Shown: positions 46,163 to 57,940, counted from the first letter of the stretch. The stretch is 64,000 nt of DNA from Pectobacterium betavasculorum (GCF_000749845.1 NZ_JQHM01000001.1:744001-808000); one strand, 5' to 3'. Numbers and translations: made by a program. Notes: generated from the letters alone by a model not told the origin.

Positions 46163-46446
46163 ATATAGTGGATAATTTTCACGCAGAGTAATCAGAAAGA
46201 TAACATTGTTTGAAGGGTAAAATCGTGCGTCACGTTATTCGTGTTAAATTTCTTTGCGCTGGAAAAGATTAATAAAATTGTGGTTTATGTCATGTTTATT
46301 TCGGGACTGTATTGCGTTCATTGTGACTCCCGTCTCCTCACGATATGAATGTGAATGCCATAGTTATTACTTTAATCGGCGTAATGATTCGTCGATTTTT
46401 CGATAATTAAGAAAAGTAGTCTGGGAGTTTACATGGAGGAGCAGCG

Positions 46447-47205
46447 ATGACGAAACTGGAAGTATGCTGTTATAGCGTTGATTGTGCGATAACAGCAGCG
46501 CAGTCTGGGGCTGACAGAATTGAACTCTGTGCAGGGCAACGAGAAGGCGGATTAACGCCATCCTATGGTGCGCTGCGCGGTGCGCGCGAAAAGGTCGCGA
46601 TTCCTGTTCATCCGATTGTGCGTCCAAGAGGGGGCGATTTTTGCTACAGCCCGACGGAGTTTGCTGCTATCAAATACGACATTGAGCAGATTCGTGAGAT
46701 GGGATTCCCCGGTGTCGTTGTCGGCGTACTCAATGAGGAAGGGCACATTGACTTGCCCAAAATGCGCGAAATCATGGCGGTGGCTCAAGGGATGGCAGTG
46801 ACCTTTCACCGCGCGTTTGATATGTGCCTGAACCCTTACATTGCGCTGGGGCAACTCACTGACCTTGGCGTAGCGCGCATATTAACCTCAGGGCAACAGC
46901 AAACGGCGGAAAATGGATTACGGTTATTACGTGAACTAACACAGGCCAGTCGCGGTCCAATTATTATGGCGGGTTCCGGTGTGCGGTTAACTAACGTGCA
47001 CAAATTTCAGCAAGCCGGTATCCGGGAACTGCATAGTTCCGCAGGCCAGTGGACGCCATCCCCTATGCGTTATCGCAAAATCGGCGTGTCGATGTGTTCT
47101 GAGACGGAACTAGATGAATTTAGCCAGTATTGCGTGGATGGTGATGTAGTGGAAGCCATGAAACGAACGGTCAGTCCGGATCGTAAAATGCAGTATGTAT
47201 CGTAG
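46447..47205 (+). CDS. cutC: Copper homeostasis protein CutC
   Basis: TIM-barrel cytosolic protein of the CutC family, historically linked to copper tolerance in E. coli, where the effect may be indirect. The hallmark segments are all present: [65 protein letters not shown] and [13 protein letters not shown]. The length is 252 aa (E. coli 248). The ATG follows GGAGGAGC. The 284-bp gap upstream (46163-46446) shows no convincing gene. It is convergent with cmoB. Confidence 0.94.
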   Translation: MTKLEVCCYSVDCAITAAQSGADRIELCAGQREGGLTPSYGALRGAREKVAIPVHPIVRPRGGDFCYSPTEFAAIKYDIEQIREMGFPGVVVGVLNEEGHIDLPKMREIMAVAQGMAVTFHRAFDMCLNPYIALGQLTDLGVARILTSGQQQTAENGLRLLRELTQASRGPIIMAGSGVRLTNVHKFQQAGIRELHSSAGQWTPSPMRYRKIGVSMCSETELDEFSQYCVDGDVVEAMKRTVSPDRKMQYVS

Positions 47206-47317
47206 TGTAAGGTGTTACATGATGCAGCGGTTGATAGATCGCATATGCTAGATATGCCACATTGTTATTATTAAATTTTGCCGCGCCGCATACCATCAGG
47301 TTTGCATGGCAAGTACC

Positions 47318-47347
47318 AAGCCCCAGTGTGTTGCTGGGGCTTTTTTT
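47318..47347 (+). terminator. Rho-independent terminator of cutC
   Basis: GCCCCAG-TGTGTTG-CTGGGGC is followed by TTTTTTT. On the other strand it lies 16 bases after the cmoB stop but lacks a good T tract. Confidence 0.9.
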
Positions 47348-47362
47348 GTCCAGCGCAGTAAT

Positions 47363-49128
<1,766 letters not shown>

Positions 49129-49148
49129 CTAGCAGAATACGCCATACC

Positions 49149-49175
49149 CGTCATACTTCAAGTGCATGTGCGTTG
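49149..49175 (+). repeat. CGTCATACTTCAAG-type intergenic repeat, copy 2
   Basis: CGTCATACTTCAAGTGCATG followed by TGCGTTG, upstream of cmoA and downstream of yecN. It is the same motif as at 23093 with one base deleted. Confidence 0.6.
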
Positions 49176-49323
49176 CTCAAAACGCTGATGTTTTGTCCTG
49201 AAACGCGAACTATTTAGGGTATCTAGCCTTCACTTTTCACATTGTTTGGGCACGGATTTTGGTTCCCGGACGCATAATGTTTGTGCGCCCGAGAGAGGCT
49301 GGTATCGTTTTTGTCTCACGCCA

Positions 49324-49719
49324 TCAATACAACGTAAAAACCAGATCCCAGGGAAGATAATAGAGGTTTGCTGCAATCATCAGGATGAGTGAGGCATAAG
49401 TTGTCGACATACCTGATCGCCGCCAGCGGAATTCGCGATGCCGAAGGCCGTAATAGTGAGCTAAACGCCCGGTAATCAATAGAATGCCGCAAAAATGGAT
49501 CATGATGATAAGGGCGCCATTCATTTCCATCAGTACCAGTAGAATCGCCGCAATTGGAATATATTCCACTGCATTGCCATGTACGCGGATCGCCGTTTGC
49601 AATTCATAAAATCCGCCGTCGCCGTAGGCCACGCGATACTGCATTCTCAGTTTCACAACATCAATAGACAGCTTTATCAACAAGATTGCGCCGAGCACGA
49701 TATAGAGCGCACTTACCAT
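49324..49719 (-). CDS. yecN: MAPEG-family inner-membrane protein YecN
   Basis: Four-helix membrane protein of the MAPEG (glutathione/eicosanoid metabolism) superfamily; the bacterial role is unknown. The first helix (MVSALYIVLGAILLIKLSI) is followed by the MAPEG motif RVHGNAVEYIPIAAILLVLME, with the Asn-x-x-Glu pair, and further helices with AHYYGL. The length is 131 aa, as in E. coli. In E. coli yecN also lies near cmoA and yecE. Confidence 0.93.
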   Translation of the reverse strand: MVSALYIVLGAILLIKLSIDVVKLRMQYRVAYGDGGFYELQTAIRVHGNAVEYIPIAAILLVLMEMNGALIIMIHFCGILLITGRLAHYYGLRHREFRWRRSGMSTTYASLILMIAANLYYLPWDLVFTLY

Positions 49720-49873
49720 TTTTTACTCCGTGACCTAACCGAAAACGGCTTGCAGAATGATAGCTTTACCTAACGCAACTGTCGCCTGTAAAGGCTGATT
49801 TTTTTAGCGGAAATGGGTTACGTTATAAAACTGTTTATAACTAAATGAACTAACACACCTTATATCTTGTGGA

Positions 49874-50689
49874 TCAGAAAAGTGTCGCCTGCTGCGGCCA
49901 ATCTGGCGGGGACGGCAGTGTCGGGTCGATCTCGGCGAGTAATGGCCAAAGCTGTTGAGCTAACGGTGGGGCATCACCGATATCTGGTGTGTGAATAAAG
50001 AAGAAAGGATTTGCCTGAGGCCATTGTGGCAATTTGTTACGCCATGACTCGAACCAACGCAAATTTTCTTCCAGAGTTTCACTGCCGATAAAGCGGATTA
50101 GCGGCTGTGTAGCCGTTAGCACAGCGTGTACCGGAACGCGAGGTTTCTTCCGTTGGGCTTCACGCATGGCAGGACTGTCTGGCGCGGCGTGATGAACCGG
50201 ACGGCTATCGAGAATCACGCGATTGATACCGCGCTGCTGTAATCCCTGATTCAGCGCTCGTTCCTCATCGCCCTTAGCAAAAAATAGCGGGTGACGCACT
50301 TCCACTCCGTAGCTAAATCCTCGAGGCAAGGTGTCAAGAAAGCGCCACAGAACGGATAATTGTGCTGGCCCGAAGGTCGCGGGAAGCTGTAGCCATAGCT
50401 GTCCGATTCGATGTCCAATCGGTTCAAGGCATTGATAAAACAGGCCAACATCGCTATCGCAGTTTTGCAGGGCGGCTTTATGGCTGATCGTTGAGGGAAA
50501 CTTGAAGCAAAAACGAAAATCATCATGCGTCATGTCACGCCAGCGCTCGACAACCTCGCGTGAAGGCAACGCATAAAAAGTCGTGTTACCTTCGACACAG
50601 GTAAAGTAGCGGCTGTAGTCGGCGAGATCGTTTAACCCCAACCGACTCCATGCGGGGTGCTGCCATTGTGGTAATCCGATGTACATCAT
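49874..50689 (-). CDS. yecE: DUF72 protein YecE
   Basis: TIM-barrel-like protein of the DUF72 family, of unknown biochemical function. Conserved segments are YIGLPQWQHPAW at the N-terminus, CVEGNTTFYALPS, FRFCFKFPSTISHK, WLQLPATFGP, YGVEVRHPLFF and FFFIHTPD near the C-terminus. The length is 271 aa (E. coli 272). In E. coli yecD follows before aspS; here an EAL-HDOD gene occupies that place. Confidence 0.93.
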   Translation of the reverse strand: MMYIGLPQWQHPAWSRLGLNDLADYSRYFTCVEGNTTFYALPSREVVERWRDMTHDDFRFCFKFPSTISHKAALQNCDSDVGLFYQCLEPIGHRIGQLWLQLPATFGPAQLSVLWRFLDTLPRGFSYGVEVRHPLFFAKGDEERALNQGLQQRGINRVILDSRPVHHAAPDSPAMREAQRKKPRVPVHAVLTATQPLIRFIGSETLEENLRWFESWRNKLPQWPQANPFFFIHTPDIGDAPPLAQQLWPLLAEIDPTLPSPPDWPQQATLF

Positions 50690-50782
50690 CGCACCATAAC
50701 TTCATTGAGATTGAGCTTCACTAGGGTGGTGTCGATTATCGCGTAATTGTCAGGACCGCGCGAGTGAGCCGAGAGGAATCGT

Positions 50783-52000
50783 TTATAAAACCTCATCTGC
50801 CCACTGTGTTGCTTCCATTATCATGGTAAAAAATTTTTCTTCACCGATACCCACCTGAGCTAAAAGGTCTTCAAGCTCTTCCCATTCTTGTTGTTCATAT
50901 TTAGCGATTAACTTGAGATAAATCGCCAGTTCGCCAGTATGTTCTAATAAGCCTTGGTTAATTTTTTCCGATAGGGATATTTGTGAGAGTAACAGCGGCA
51001 TCGGTGAGTCTAATACAGCGTCTATCAGCGACAATAATCCGCAGAGAAATGCTTCGGTGGTATCTTTCTTCACATTAAAAGAGGCATATAGTAATTCGAA
51101 AAATCTGGCGCGAATGAGACTGGTGCGGTAAAGCTCGCTGGGTTTATTCTCATTACTGTTGGTGATACAAATTAATGATACAAAACGTTTAAGCTCGCGT
51201 TGTCCAAGCAACATCGCCATAGCGCGGAAAGACATCGTGGCTGAGGTAATTCCGAAGCGAGTGTTGTATTTGATATTAGTGATATGGCGCATCAATTTGT
51301 AATAAAGCGACAGATCGGCACAGACCAATTCTTCGATCGTGGCGTAGTTGATCTCAGGTTTATTGACTTCTCTCAGTAGTCTGATGGTATTGCTGGAATT
51401 ATTGACCAACTTTTTCGACTTAATCATTTCAGGTCGACTGAAAAAATACCCCTGAAACAGCGAGATACCTATTTTTTTACTTTGCAGGTATTGCTCGTGT
51501 GTTTCTACTTTTTCGGCCAGATAAATTAACTTACGCTGTGTGTTGCTCTTAATGAAATTTTCAATGTCACTAAAACCCGACAGAGACAAATCGAATTTGA
51601 TGATATCAATGAAAGGCAAAAACCGATCCCATTCTGACTTCATCGAAAAATCATCGAGTGCAATTCTGAAGCCCTTTCTTTTTAATTTTTTTACGGCGGC
51701 AAATAATTCATTGTCGGGAGGAGAATTTTCAAGAATCTCTATAACGACTTTTTCCTGCGGTAACACTTCAGCCTGGCCGTTGATCAGCATCTGATAGGGA
51801 AAATTAATATAGTAAGGTTGTTCAACGACGGATTTCGTCAATGGGTTGGTTAAGAACTGATCGGAAATAAGCTGTGCGGTGGCAAATTCAGGGCTGACGT
51901 CAGGGAATTTATTCGTGACGTCCATGCGAAAAAGTAACTCGTAGGCAACGGTTTGGCGATGTTGATTTAAAATGGGTTGACGGGCAACAAATGAATACAT
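50783..52000 (-). CDS. EAL and HDOD domain signalling protein (YuxH type)
   Basis: Cytosolic two-domain protein. The N-terminal EAL-type domain (about 1-200) has QPILNQHRQTVAYELLFR in place of the EAL motif. It retains Asn in YINF, Glu in VIEILE, the DD pair in ALDDFSMKS, Lys in IIKFDLS, Glu in AEKVETHEQ and Gln in FQGYFFSRP, so the cyclic-di-GMP phosphodiesterase set is largely present. The C-terminal HDOD domain (about 200-405) includes LLGQRELKRFVSLI. EAL-HDOD proteins act in motility, biofilm or virulence signalling in several bacteria, some as enzymes and some as receptors; the sequence cannot decide. Monocistronic. Confidence 0.88.
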   Translation of the reverse strand: MYSFVARQPILNQHRQTVAYELLFRMDVTNKFPDVSPEFATAQLISDQFLTNPLTKSVVEQPYYINFPYQMLINGQAEVLPQEKVVIEILENSPPDNELFAAVKKLKRKGFRIALDDFSMKSEWDRFLPFIDIIKFDLSLSGFSDIENFIKSNTQRKLIYLAEKVETHEQYLQSKKIGISLFQGYFFSRPEMIKSKKLVNNSSNTIRLLREVNKPEINYATIEELVCADLSLYYKLMRHITNIKYNTRFGITSATMSFRAMAMLLGQRELKRFVSLICITNSNENKPSELYRTSLIRARFFELLYASFNVKKDTTEAFLCGLLSLIDAVLDSPMPLLLSQISLSEKINQGLLEHTGELAIYLKLIAKYEQQEWEELEDLLAQVGIGEEKFFTMIMEATQWADEVL

Positions 52001-52127
52001 ACTTGTTCTCCATGTAAACCATACGCATTAGCCAATAAAGGGAAAGCGTTTTTTATTAAAATTTTTATAAAAATAAGCAGTTACTTAGTAATTTTAGCAG
52101 GTTTTATTAAAAGAAGGTCAGTTTCCA

Positions 52128-52193
52128 CAAATCCTCATGCTGTACGTGTTGGCATACCCGTGCTGTCGGGCGGATGAATCTTCAGAGGATTTG
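52128..52193. repeat. Structured inverted repeat between EAL-HDOD gene and aspS
   Basis: CAAATCCTC (52128-52136) pairs with GAGGATTTG (52185-52193), enclosing CCCG-TGCTGT-CGGG. An alternative pairing GGCATA (52151-52156) with TATGCC (just after 52200) competes with it, which could allow two folded states. Function unknown. Confidence 0.5.
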
Positions 52194-52370
52194 CCTACTG
52201 ATATGCCGTTTTTCTGACGGTTTTTCAGCTCATCATATTCAGGCGACTCGGTTTGTCTCTGACGTTTAGTTTTGCAACAACTCCGCCGCGATTAGTGAAC
52301 ATTCTGTTAACCGAGAAGGAAATTTCGTAAAAAGAGTAGGCGGCGACGTCGCAGAGCGTTACCTTCATGC

Positions 52371-52400
52371 TTATCGTTCGGGCGAATATCCTTTATAATA
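52371..52400 (+). promoter_or_regulatory. Candidate aspS promoter
   Basis: A perfect TATAAT lies at 52395-52400. The best -35 is a weak TTATCG at 52371-52376 with an 18-base spacer. A GC-rich segment follows the -10. Predicted leader length is about 135 bases. Confidence 0.55.
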
Positions 52401-52540
52401 GCCGCCTTTTTTCATCAGACAGTAACCCAGAAAAACCATGCCGTGCAGCGAAAATGCCACTGTTTTTGCGTTGTGATCTACCGTGAAAAGTAATCCACCG
52501 TGAAACGTGTGAGCTGGCGGATGAGTAAAAGGACATCGTG

Positions 52541-54337
52541 ATGCGTACTAATTATTGCGGGCAGTTGAATTCGTCCCATGTGGGCCAGGAAGTGACATTG
52601 TGCGGTTGGGTTAACCGCCGCCGCGATCTGGGTGGTTTGATTTTTATTGATATGCGTGACCGAGAAGGGCTGGTTCAGGTGTTTTTTGACCCTGACCGTC
52701 AGGATGCATTTAAACTGGCATTCGAGTTGCGTAACGAGTTCTGCATCCAACTTACCGGTGTAGTCCGCGCCCGACCAGAAAGCCAAATCAACAAAGATAT
52801 GGCGACGGGTGAAGTCGAGATTTTTGCCAACGCTCTGACGATAGTTAACCGTTCTGAAGCGTTGCCGTTGGATTCCAACCAAATCAATACTGAAGAAGCG
52901 CGTCTTAAATACCGCTATCTGGATTTGCGTCGTCCTGAAATGGCGCAGCGCCTGAAAACGCGTGCACGTATCACCAGTTTTGTACGCCGCTTTATGGATG
53001 ACCATGGCTTCATGGACATCGAAACGCCGATGTTGACGAAAGCGACGCCAGAAGGCGCGCGCGACTATTTGGTGCCAAGCCGCGTACATAAAGGCAAGTT
53101 TTATGCGCTGCCGCAGTCCCCACAGCTGTTCAAACAGCTGCTGATGATGTCTGGATTTGACCGCTACTACCAGATCGTCAAATGCTTCCGTGACGAAGAC
53201 TTGCGTGCCGACAGACAGCCTGAGTTTACCCAAATCGATGTAGAAACCTCGTTCATGACCGCGCCTCAGGTGCGTGAAGTGATGGAGCAACTGGTGCGTG
53301 AACTGTGGCTGGACGTGAAAGGTGTCGATCTGGGCGATTTCCCAGTCATGACGTTCGCGGAAGCGATGCGCCGTTTCGGTTCCGACAAGCCCGATTTGCG
53401 TAACCCGCTGGAACTGGTTGACGTTGCCGATCTGGTTAAAGACATCGAATTTAAAGTGTTCTCTGGTCCGGCAAATGATGCCAAAGGCCGCGTTGCGGCG
53501 ATCCGCGTACCGGGTGGCGCACAACTGAGTCGTAAGCAGATTGATGAATACGGCAAATTTATTGAAATCTATGGCGCAAAAGGTCTGGCTTATATCAAGG
53601 TCAACGAGCGTGCCAAAGGGCTGGAAGGCGTTCAAAGTCCGGTAGCAAAATTCCTGAGTGAAGAGGTTCTGTCTGCCGTGTTGGATCGCACTACCGCACA
53701 AGATGGCGACATCCTGTTCTTTGGCGCGGACAGCGCGAAAGTGGTAACCGATGCGTTGGGTGCGCTTCGTCTCAAGCTGGGGCGCGATCTGAGCCTGACG
53801 AAAGACAATAGCTGGGAACCGCTATGGGTTGTCGATTTCCCTATGTTTGAGGAAGATGGCGAAGGCGGGTTGGCTGCAATGCACCACCCGTTTACCGCAC
53901 CGCGTGACATGCTGCCTTCTGAACTGGCTGCTAATCCGGTTTCGGCGATCGCCAACGCTTACGACATGGTCATTAACGGTTATGAAGTAGGTGGCGGTTC
54001 TGTGCGTATTCACAGCGGTGAGATGCAACAAACCGTATTCAGCATTTTAGGCATCACCGAGCAAGAGCAGCGTGAGAAATTTGGCTTCCTGCTGGACGCG
54101 CTGAAATATGGTACACCGCCGCACGCGGGTCTGGCGTTTGGTCTTGACCGTCTGGTAATGCTGTTGACGGGCACTGATAACATTCGTGACGTTATCGCTT
54201 TCCCGAAAACGACGGCAGCAGCGTGTCTGATGACGGAAGCGCCAAGCTTCGCCAATCCAGCCTCGCTGCAAGAGCTTGCCATTGCGGTTGTTGTGAAAGG
54301 GAAAGTGGCTCAGGATGGAAAATCCGAGAACGAATAA
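52541..54337 (+). CDS. aspS: Aspartyl-tRNA synthetase
   Basis: Class IIb synthetase charging tRNA-Asp. The order is the OB-fold anticodon domain ([26 protein letters not shown]), class II catalytic domain with motif 2 [18 protein letters not shown], the bacterial GAD insertion domain in the middle, and motif 3 [27 protein letters not shown]. The length is 598 aa (E. coli 590), extended at the C-terminus. I chose ATG 52541 with AAGGA eight bases upstream; the GTG before it is less likely. It is the first gene of aspS-nudB-yebC-ruvC. Confidence 0.97.
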   Translation: MRTNYCGQLNSSHVGQEVTLCGWVNRRRDLGGLIFIDMRDREGLVQVFFDPDRQDAFKLAFELRNEFCIQLTGVVRARPESQINKDMATGEVEIFANALTIVNRSEALPLDSNQINTEEARLKYRYLDLRRPEMAQRLKTRARITSFVRRFMDDHGFMDIETPMLTKATPEGARDYLVPSRVHKGKFYALPQSPQLFKQLLMMSGFDRYYQIVKCFRDEDLRADRQPEFTQIDVETSFMTAPQVREVMEQLVRELWLDVKGVDLGDFPVMTFAEAMRRFGSDKPDLRNPLELVDVADLVKDIEFKVFSGPANDAKGRVAAIRVPGGAQLSRKQIDEYGKFIEIYGAKGLAYIKVNERAKGLEGVQSPVAKFLSEEVLSAVLDRTTAQDGDILFFGADSAKVVTDALGALRLKLGRDLSLTKDNSWEPLWVVDFPMFEEDGEGGLAAMHHPFTAPRDMLPSELAANPVSAIANAYDMVINGYEVGGGSVRIHSGEMQQTVFSILGITEQEQREKFGFLLDALKYGTPPHAGLAFGLDRLVMLLTGTDNIRDVIAFPKTTAAACLMTEAPSFANPASLQELAIAVVVKGKVAQDGKSENE

Positions 54338-54782
54338 GATGGTATATAAGCGACCCGTTTCGGTTCTGGTGGTGATCTATGCCCGTGATACCGGACGGGT
54401 GCTGATGTTGCAGCGGCGTGACGATCCTGAATTCTGGCAGTCGGTAACGGGCAGCATAGAAGAAGGGGAAAGCACGTCGTATGCCGCACAGCGTGAAGTC
54501 AAAGAAGAAGTTAACATCGATATATCCGCGGAAGCGTTATCACTCTTTGACTGTCAGCGCTGTATTGAGTTTGAGCTATTTGCTCATTTGAGACGTCGCT
54601 ATGCGCCGGGGGTTACGCACAATACCGAACACTGGTTTTGTCTGGCGTTACCCGCTGAGCGCGAGGTGCAATTATCCGAGCATCTTGCTTACCAGTGGCT
54701 GGATGTGCCCCACGCGGCACAACTGACCAAGTCCTGGAGCAACCGGCAGGCGATTGAGGAATTTGTTATTTATCCGGCCTGA
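54315..54782 (+). CDS. nudB: Dihydroneopterin triphosphate pyrophosphatase NudB
   Basis: Nudix hydrolase that removes pyrophosphate from dihydroneopterin triphosphate early in folate synthesis. The Nudix box is present as [21 protein letters not shown]. Further family segments are [29 protein letters not shown] and [15 protein letters not shown]. The length is 155 aa with ATG 54315, which overlaps the aspS end by 23 bases; ATG 54339 (MVYKRP) would give 147 aa, close to E. coli's 150, and is possible. The start choice is uncertain, the identity is not. Confidence 0.93.
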   Translation: MENPRTNKMVYKRPVSVLVVIYARDTGRVLMLQRRDDPEFWQSVTGSIEEGESTSYAAQREVKEEVNIDISAEALSLFDCQRCIEFELFAHLRRRYAPGVTHNTEHWFCLALPAEREVQLSEHLAYQWLDVPHAAQLTKSWSNRQAIEEFVIYPA

Positions 54783-54805
54783 ACAGGCTTTTTTCGGAGA
54801 TTTTT

Positions 54806-55549
54806 ATGGCAGGTCATAGTAAGTGGGCTAACACAAAGCATCGTAAAGCAGCACAGGACGCCAAACGCGGTAAAATCTTTACCAAGATTATCCGCGAACT
54901 GGTCACCGCAGCCCGTCTGGGCGGTGGCGATCCGGGTTCTAACCCACGTCTGCGCGCCGCGATCGATAAAGCTCTGTCCAATAACATGACGCGCGATACG
55001 CTGAACCGCGCGATTGCCCGTGGCGTCGGCGGTGATGATGATGCCAACATGGAAACCATCATTTATGAAGGCTACGGCCCGGGCGGCACGGCCGTCATGG
55101 TGGAATGCCTGAGTGACAACCGCAACCGTACCGTTTCCGAAGTGCGCCATGCGTTTACCAAAACCGGCGGCAATCTGGGTACCGATGGCTCCGTTTCGTA
55201 CCTCTTCACCAAGAAAGGCGTCATTTCTTACGCGCCGGGTCTGGATGAAGATGCGGTGATGGATGCTGCGCTGGAAGCAGGTGCCGATGATGTCGTGACT
55301 TATGACGACGGTGCGATTGACGTATTTACGCCGTGGGAAACGTTCGGTGACGTGAAGGACGCGCTGGATGCGGCTGGTCTGAAAGCGGAGTCTGCTGAAG
55401 TGTCTATGATTCCGTCCACCAAGGCGGATATGGATGCAGAAACGGCACCTAAGCTGATGCGTCTGATCGACATGCTGGAAGACTGCGACGATGTGCAGGA
55501 GGTTTACCATAACGGTGAGATCTCCGATGAGGTAGCTGAGCTGCTGTAA
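54806..55549 (+). CDS. yebC: YebC/PmpR-family translation factor and regulator
   Basis: Member of the TACO1/YebC/PmpR family. Reports cover DNA-binding regulation and, for some members, relief of ribosome stalling at proline stretches; which applies to this one cannot be told from the sequence. The N-terminus [32 protein letters not shown] is the family signature. The middle has [21 protein letters not shown] and the C-terminus [14 protein letters not shown]. The length is 247 aa (E. coli 246). GGAG precedes the ATG. It lies 23 bases after nudB and 63 before ruvC. Confidence 0.95.
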   Translation: MAGHSKWANTKHRKAAQDAKRGKIFTKIIRELVTAARLGGGDPGSNPRLRAAIDKALSNNMTRDTLNRAIARGVGGDDDANMETIIYEGYGPGGTAVMVECLSDNRNRTVSEVRHAFTKTGGNLGTDGSVSYLFTKKGVISYAPGLDEDAVMDAALEAGADDVVTYDDGAIDVFTPWETFGDVKDALDAAGLKAESAEVSMIPSTKADMDAETAPKLMRLIDMLEDCDDVQEVYHNGEISDEVAELL

Positions 55550-55612
55550 TAGCGGGTCGGTGATGCAAAGTGGAAACAGCGACCTATACGGGCGAATCGG
55601 CGGAGCGGCACG

Positions 55613-56134
55613 ATGACAATCATAGTAGGTATCGACCCCGGTTCGCGCGTGACGGGTTATGGCATTATCCGTCAGCAGGGGCGACATCTGACCTATCTTG
55701 GCAGCGGTTGTATTCGCACTGTGGTAGATGATATGCCCACGCGGCTTAAGCTGATTTATGCTGGCGTCAGTGAAATCATTACGCAATTTCGCCCAGACTG
55801 TATGGCGATTGAGCAGGTTTTTATGGCGAAAAACCCGGATTCAGCATTGAAACTCGGGCAGGCGCGTGGTGTGGCGATCGTCGCCGGTGTGAATCAGGAT
55901 TTACCGGTGTTTGAATACGCCGCGCGTTTGGTTAAGCAAACGGTGGTCGGAACTGGCGCGGCGGATAAAAAACAGGTGCAGCATATGGTTCGATCGCTGT
56001 TGAAACTGTCTGCCAACCCGCAGGCGGATGCTGCCGATGCGCTGGCGATTGCGATTACTCACTGCCACTTTAACCAGAGTCTGCTGCGTACGGCAGCGGC
56101 GAAAGTAAACCCACTGGCAGGAAGACTGCGCTGA
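55613..56134 (+). CDS. ruvC: Holliday junction resolvase RuvC
   Basis: Dimeric endonuclease that cuts Holliday junctions made mobile by RuvAB. The RNase H-like fold carries the acidic catalytic residues: Asp in [14 protein letters not shown] at residues 4-7, Glu in [24 protein letters not shown], and the Asp pair in [18 protein letters not shown]. The length is 173 aa, as in E. coli. It ends in a terminator that also looks like the ruvAB LexA operator, so it is transcribed separately from ruvAB. Confidence 0.97.
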   Translation: MTIIVGIDPGSRVTGYGIIRQQGRHLTYLGSGCIRTVVDDMPTRLKLIYAGVSEIITQFRPDCMAIEQVFMAKNPDSALKLGQARGVAIVAGVNQDLPVFEYAARLVKQTVVGTGAADKKQVQHMVRSLLKLSANPQADAADALAIAITHCHFNQSLLRTAAAKVNPLAGRLR

Positions 56135-56140
56135 AACAGG

Positions 56141-56167
56141 AGGCTGGATATTCATCCAGCCTTTTTT
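56141..56167 (+). terminator. ruvC terminator overlapping a LexA-type ruvAB operator
   Basis: AGGCTGGAT-ATTC-ATCCAGCCT forms a 9-bp stem followed by TTTTTTA, a good terminator. Its centre CTGG-ATATTCAT-CCAG (56144-56159) nearly matches the E. coli ruvAB SOS box (CTGG-ATATCTAT-CCAG), about 65 bases upstream of ruvA, where LexA would repress ruvAB. Confidence 0.78.
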
Positions 56168-56179
56168 ATGTTATATACT

Positions 56180-56195
56180 CGTCATACTTCAAGCC
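56180..56195 (+). repeat. CGTCATACTTCAAG-type intergenic repeat, copy 3 (truncated)
   Basis: TATACTCGTCATACTTCAAG followed by CC; the downstream half of the motif seen at 23093 and 49149 is missing. It lies between the LexA-type site and ruvA, within the probable ruvAB leader. Confidence 0.55.
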
Positions 56196-56225
56196 ATTCA
56201 TTCCCTATGTAAAAGGAAGCGCAAC

Positions 56226-56843
56226 GTGATAGGTCGCCTCAGAGGCATTATCCTGGAGAAACAGCCGCCGCAGGTGCTGATAGAAGCTAACGGCGTGGGT
56301 TACGAAGTCCATATGCCGATGACGTGCTTTTACGAACTCCCTGAGCTTAATCAGGAAGCGATTATCTTTACTCATTTCGTGGTCCGCGAAGATGCACAAC
56401 TGCTGTTCGGTTTTAATGATAAGCAGGAAAGGGCGCTGTTTCGCGAGCTGATCAAGGTGAATGGCGTTGGGCCGAAGCTGGCGCTGGCGATTCTCTCTGG
56501 TATGTCCGCAACGCAGTTTGTCAGCGCAGTTGAGCGCGAAGAGATTGGCGCATTGGTTAAACTTCCCGGCGTAGGTAAGAAAACGGCGGAAAGGCTAGTT
56601 GTAGAAATGAAGGATCGCTTCAAAGGTTTGAGCGGTGATCTGTTCAATCCGGTCAGCGATATTCCGCTGGCGTCGCCTGCAACCACAGACAGCCGCGTTG
56701 GTGAACCCGAAACAGAGGCCGCAGCGGCACTGGTGGCGCTGGGCTACAAACCGCAGGAAGCTAGCCGCATGATTTCCAAAATCGCGCGCCCTGATGCAGA
56801 CTGTGAAACCCTGATCAGGGATGCACTGCGCGCGGCGCTGTGA
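56226..56843 (+). CDS. ruvA: Holliday junction branch-migration protein RuvA
   Basis: Tetrameric junction-binding subunit of RuvAB. The N-terminal OB fold ([39 protein letters not shown]), the double helix-hairpin-helix domain ([17 protein letters not shown] and [21 protein letters not shown]) and the C-terminal RuvB-contact domain ([19 protein letters not shown]) are all present. The length is 205 aa (E. coli 203). It starts at GTG, as I recall for E. coli. It lies eight bases upstream of ruvB and is probably SOS-regulated. Confidence 0.96.
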   Translation: MIGRLRGIILEKQPPQVLIEANGVGYEVHMPMTCFYELPELNQEAIIFTHFVVREDAQLLFGFNDKQERALFRELIKVNGVGPKLALAILSGMSATQFVSAVEREEIGALVKLPGVGKKTAERLVVEMKDRFKGLSGDLFNPVSDIPLASPATTDSRVGEPETEAAAALVALGYKPQEASRMISKIARPDADCETLIRDALRAAL

Positions 56844-56850
56844 GGTATTG

Positions 56851-57855
56851 ATGATAGAAGCCGACCGTTTGATTTCCGCTGACGCCGTTCCTGAAGAAGA
56901 ATTTCTCGACCGCGCGATGAGACCTAAGCTGCTGACCGAATATGTAGGCCAGCCGCAGGTGCGTGAGCAGATGGAAATTTTTATCCAGGCTGCGCGTAAA
57001 CGTGGGGATGCGCTGGATCATTTACTCATTTTTGGGCCTCCTGGCTTGGGTAAAACGACGCTGGCGAATATTGTTGCCAATGAGATGGGCGTGAATATGC
57101 GCACAACATCAGGCCCGGTATTAGAAAAAGCAGGCGATCTTGCCGCACTATTGACTAATCTCGAACCACATGATGTGTTGTTCATTGATGAAATCCATCG
57201 TCTGTCTCCTGTAGTAGAAGAAGTGTTGTATCCCGCTATGGAAGATTATCAGTTGGATATCATGATCGGTGAAGGACCCGCCGCCCGTTCGATCAAACTC
57301 GATTTGCCTCCTTTCACGCTGATCGGTGCAACGACGCGTGCGGGGTCGTTAACCTCGCCGCTGCGCGATCGCTTTGGCATTGTGCAGCGTCTGGAATTTT
57401 ATAATGTGGCGGATTTGCAGTATATCGTTGGCCGTAGCGCACAGTGTTTGGGGCTCGATCTGACGCCGGAGGGTTCCCTTGAAGTGGCACGTCGTGCGCG
57501 TGGCACGCCGCGTATCGCCAACCGATTATTGCGCCGCGTGCGTGATTTTTCCGAGGTTAAGTCGGAAGGTGCGATTACCGGAGCCGTGGCGACACAGGCG
57601 CTGGATATGCTGGCCGTAGATACCGAAGGTTTTGACTACATGGACCGTAAGCTGCTGTTAGCGATCATTGATAAATTTATGGGGGGCCCCGTCGGCTTGG
57701 ACAATTTAGCCGCGGCGATTGGCGAAGAACGCGAAACTATCGAAGATGTATTGGAGCCATTTCTGATTCAGCAAGGGTTCATCCAGCGTACGCCGCGTGG
57801 CCGAATGGCGACACAGCATGCCTATCGGCATTTTGGCTTAACACGCGAAGAATAG
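56851..57855 (+). CDS. ruvB: Holliday junction branch-migration ATPase RuvB
   Basis: AAA+ hexameric motor driving branch migration. The start [14 protein letters not shown] gives 334 aa (E. coli 336); an upstream in-frame ATG at 56821 lies inside ruvA. Walker A is [14 protein letters not shown], Walker [13 protein letters not shown], sensor 1 IGATTRAG, and the arginine finger is in SPLRDRFG. The C-terminal winged helix ends [18 protein letters not shown]. It overlaps nothing and is the last gene of ruvAB. Confidence 0.97.
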   Translation: MIEADRLISADAVPEEEFLDRAMRPKLLTEYVGQPQVREQMEIFIQAARKRGDALDHLLIFGPPGLGKTTLANIVANEMGVNMRTTSGPVLEKAGDLAALLTNLEPHDVLFIDEIHRLSPVVEEVLYPAMEDYQLDIMIGEGPAARSIKLDLPPFTLIGATTRAGSLTSPLRDRFGIVQRLEFYNVADLQYIVGRSAQCLGLDLTPEGSLEVARRARGTPRIANRLLRRVRDFSEVKSEGAITGAVATQALDMLAVDTEGFDYMDRKLLLAIIDKFMGGPVGLDNLAAAIGEERETIEDVLEPFLIQQGFIQRTPRGRMATQHAYRHFGLTREE

Positions 57856-57940
57856 TATCGCCTGAGCGTGCGGTTTGCTAGCAGCAGGGCAGAGTCGACA
57901 AGGAAGACGGCAAATTGCGCTGATCAATCCCGGCGCTAGC

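Larger units (their letters stand above)
52001..52540. other. EAL-HDOD / aspS divergent intergenic region, contents
   Basis: This 540-bp gap holds the A/T-rich upstream region of the EAL-HDOD gene, a structured inverted repeat (52128-52193), a possible weak terminator-like CCGT/ACGG with T tract near 52205-52225, the aspS -10 region (52395-52400) and a ~135-nt aspS leader. No gene is seen; yecD, present here in E. coli, is absent. Confidence 0.65.

Noticed and set aside
46345-46410. 21-codon hydrophobic frame (MNVNAIVITLIGVMIRRFFDN is its peptide, shown only as composition evidence) before cutC
   Set aside because: There is no ribosome site and it is too short to separate from chance in A/T-rich DNA.
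52478-53701. 407-codon open frame on the minus strand opposite aspS
   Set aside because: It lies almost wholly antisense to the highly conserved aspS, its translation (His, Phe, Gln-rich) resembles no family I know, and it has no ribosome site; long antisense frames are common opposite conserved enteric genes.
54770-55786. 338-codon minus-strand frame over yebC and ruvC
   Set aside because: It is antisense to two certain genes, with His/Arg-rich shadow composition and no independent support.
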